This document shows, one piece after another, positions 63,416-64,000 of a stretch of 64,000 bases of DNA. A program made the position numbers and the translations under genes. Location of the stretch: positions 1 through 64,000 of the forward strand of contig QNRL01000006.1 of NCBI GenBank assembly GCA_003315335.1, in the 5' to 3' direction. The notes under the pieces were generated by a model. That model saw only the letters and a list, made by a program, of their open reading frames with translations, had not been told where the DNA came from and ran no database searches. Numbering within the stretch: the first letter of the stretch is position 1; every line of letters begins with the position of its first letter. This stretch comes from Pseudocitrobacter faecalis (GTDB taxonomy: Bacteria; Pseudomonadota; Gammaproteobacteria; Enterobacterales; Enterobacteriaceae).

Positions 63416-64000
63416 ATGAACAAGTGGGGCGTGGGTTTAACTCTTTTGCTGGCTTCCACCAGCGTACTGGCTAAAGATATTCAATTACTTAACGTTTCTT
63501 ACGATCCGACGCGCGAACTGTACGATCAGTACAATAAAGCCTTCAGCGCGCACTGGAAAAAAGAAACGGGTGATAACGTGGTGATTCGTCAGTCCCATGG
63601 CGGTTCCGGTAAACAGGCGACATCGGTTATCAACGGTATCGAAGCTGACGTGGTGACGCTGGCGCTGGCCTATGACGTTGACGCGATCGCAGAGCGTGGC
63701 CGCATCGATAAAAACTGGATTAAACGCCTGCCGGATAACTCCGCGCCGTACACCTCCACCATCGTTTTCCTGGTACGTAAAGGCAATCCAAAACAAATTC
63801 ATGACTGGAACGACCTGGTGAAACCGGGTGTGTCTGTCATCACCCCGAACCCGAAAAGCTCTGGCGGCGCACGCTGGAACTACCTTGCTGCATGGGGTTA
63901 TGCGTTGCACCACAATAATGGAGACCAGGCCAAAGCCCAGGAATTCGTCAAATCACTGTTCAAAAACGTTGAAGTGCTCGATTCCGGCGCGCGTGGCGCA
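63416..64000 (+). CDS. sbp: Sulfate-binding protein Sbp, N-terminal part
   Basis: An open frame of 195 codons running off the window; E. coli Sbp is about 329. A 19-residue signal peptide ([19 protein letters not shown]) precedes [51 protein letters not shown] and [19 protein letters not shown] are periplasmic sulfate/thiosulfate binding-protein blocks. It feeds the CysTWA transporter. In K-12 it follows pfkA; here it follows zapB. Confidence 0.95.
   Translation, partial: MNKWGVGLTLLLASTSVLAKDIQLLNVSYDPTRELYDQYNKAFSAHWKKETGDNVVIRQSHGGSGKQATSVINGIEADVVTLALAYDVDAIAERGRIDKNWIKRLPDNSAPYTSTIVFLVRKGNPKQIHDWNDLVKPGVSVITPNPKSSGGARWNYLAAWGYALHHNNGDQAKAQEFVKSLFKNVEVLDSGARGA

Overview
This is chromosomal DNA of a gammaproteobacterium of the family Enterobacteriaceae, close to Escherichia, Salmonella and Citrobacter. 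Nearly every protein can be matched from memory to an E. coli K-12 counterpart of equal or nearly equal length (DsbA, PolA, GlnA, RhaB, CpxA, PfkA, YicI). The 5S rRNA, Spot 42 and tRNA-Sec are almost base-identical to E. coli. Differences in gene content (no sulfoquinovose yih cluster, no frv operon, no kdgT, an extra lactaldehyde reductase in the rha operon) argue against K-12 itself. A Citrobacter-like genome is my best guess, but I cannot fix the species from sequence alone.

Layout. 1-430: end of an rRNA operon (23S 3' end, an enlarged spacer, 5S, terminator), equivalent to E. coli rrnA. 554-13200: mobBA, yihD, srkA-dsbA, yihF, yihG, polA, Spot 42, engB, csrC, yihI, a small unannotated ORF, hemN. 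13274-17345: the nitrogen-control operon glnA-glnL-glnG with its sigma54 promoter and NtrC sites. 17726-22675: bipA, yihX-yihY-dtd-fabY. 22676-25002: a small accessory patch with a ParDE module, an alpha/beta hydrolase and a HigB/NadS-type module. 25136-31913: formate dehydrogenase O (fdoGHI, fdhE, divergent fdhD), with an in-frame UGA selenocysteine codon in fdoG. 32042-35729: a second accessory patch with a small DUF1471 protein, azlCD with a divergent XRE-cupin regulator, and a coiled-coil outer-membrane porin. 35795-44132: the complete L-rhamnose regulon. 44503-51002: sodA, yiiM, the Cpx envelope-stress locus (cpxRA, cpxP, CpxQ), fieF, pfkA. 51183-60093: selC, yicJ, yicI, yicH, xanP, gltS, a block that in K-12 lies at about 82 min. 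60193-64000: glpK, glpF, zapB and the start of sbp.

How the parts connect. The window carries much of the machinery for one enzyme. FdoG needs selenocysteine (selC tRNA at 51183), bis-MGD cofactor (mobA, mobB), cofactor sulfuration (fdhD) and an assembly factor (fdhE). The Cpx system here also controls dsbA in E. coli, so sensor, regulator and an envelope-folding target are all present. cAMP-CRP links Spot 42, the rha promoters and glpFK.

Most unusual observations. (i) Gene order pfkA|selC...gltS|glpK-glpF-zapB|sbp joins segments that are separate in K-12. (ii) A palindromic CCCTCTCCC repeat family occurs in three intergenic regions, and one copy supplies the last codons and the stop codon of yicH. 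(iii) A structured element with compensatory stem changes lies in the 23S-5S spacer and again between yihI and hemN. (iv) A short, very basic single-span membrane ORF precedes hemN. I found no CRISPR array, prophage, insertion sequence or wholly new multi-gene system.
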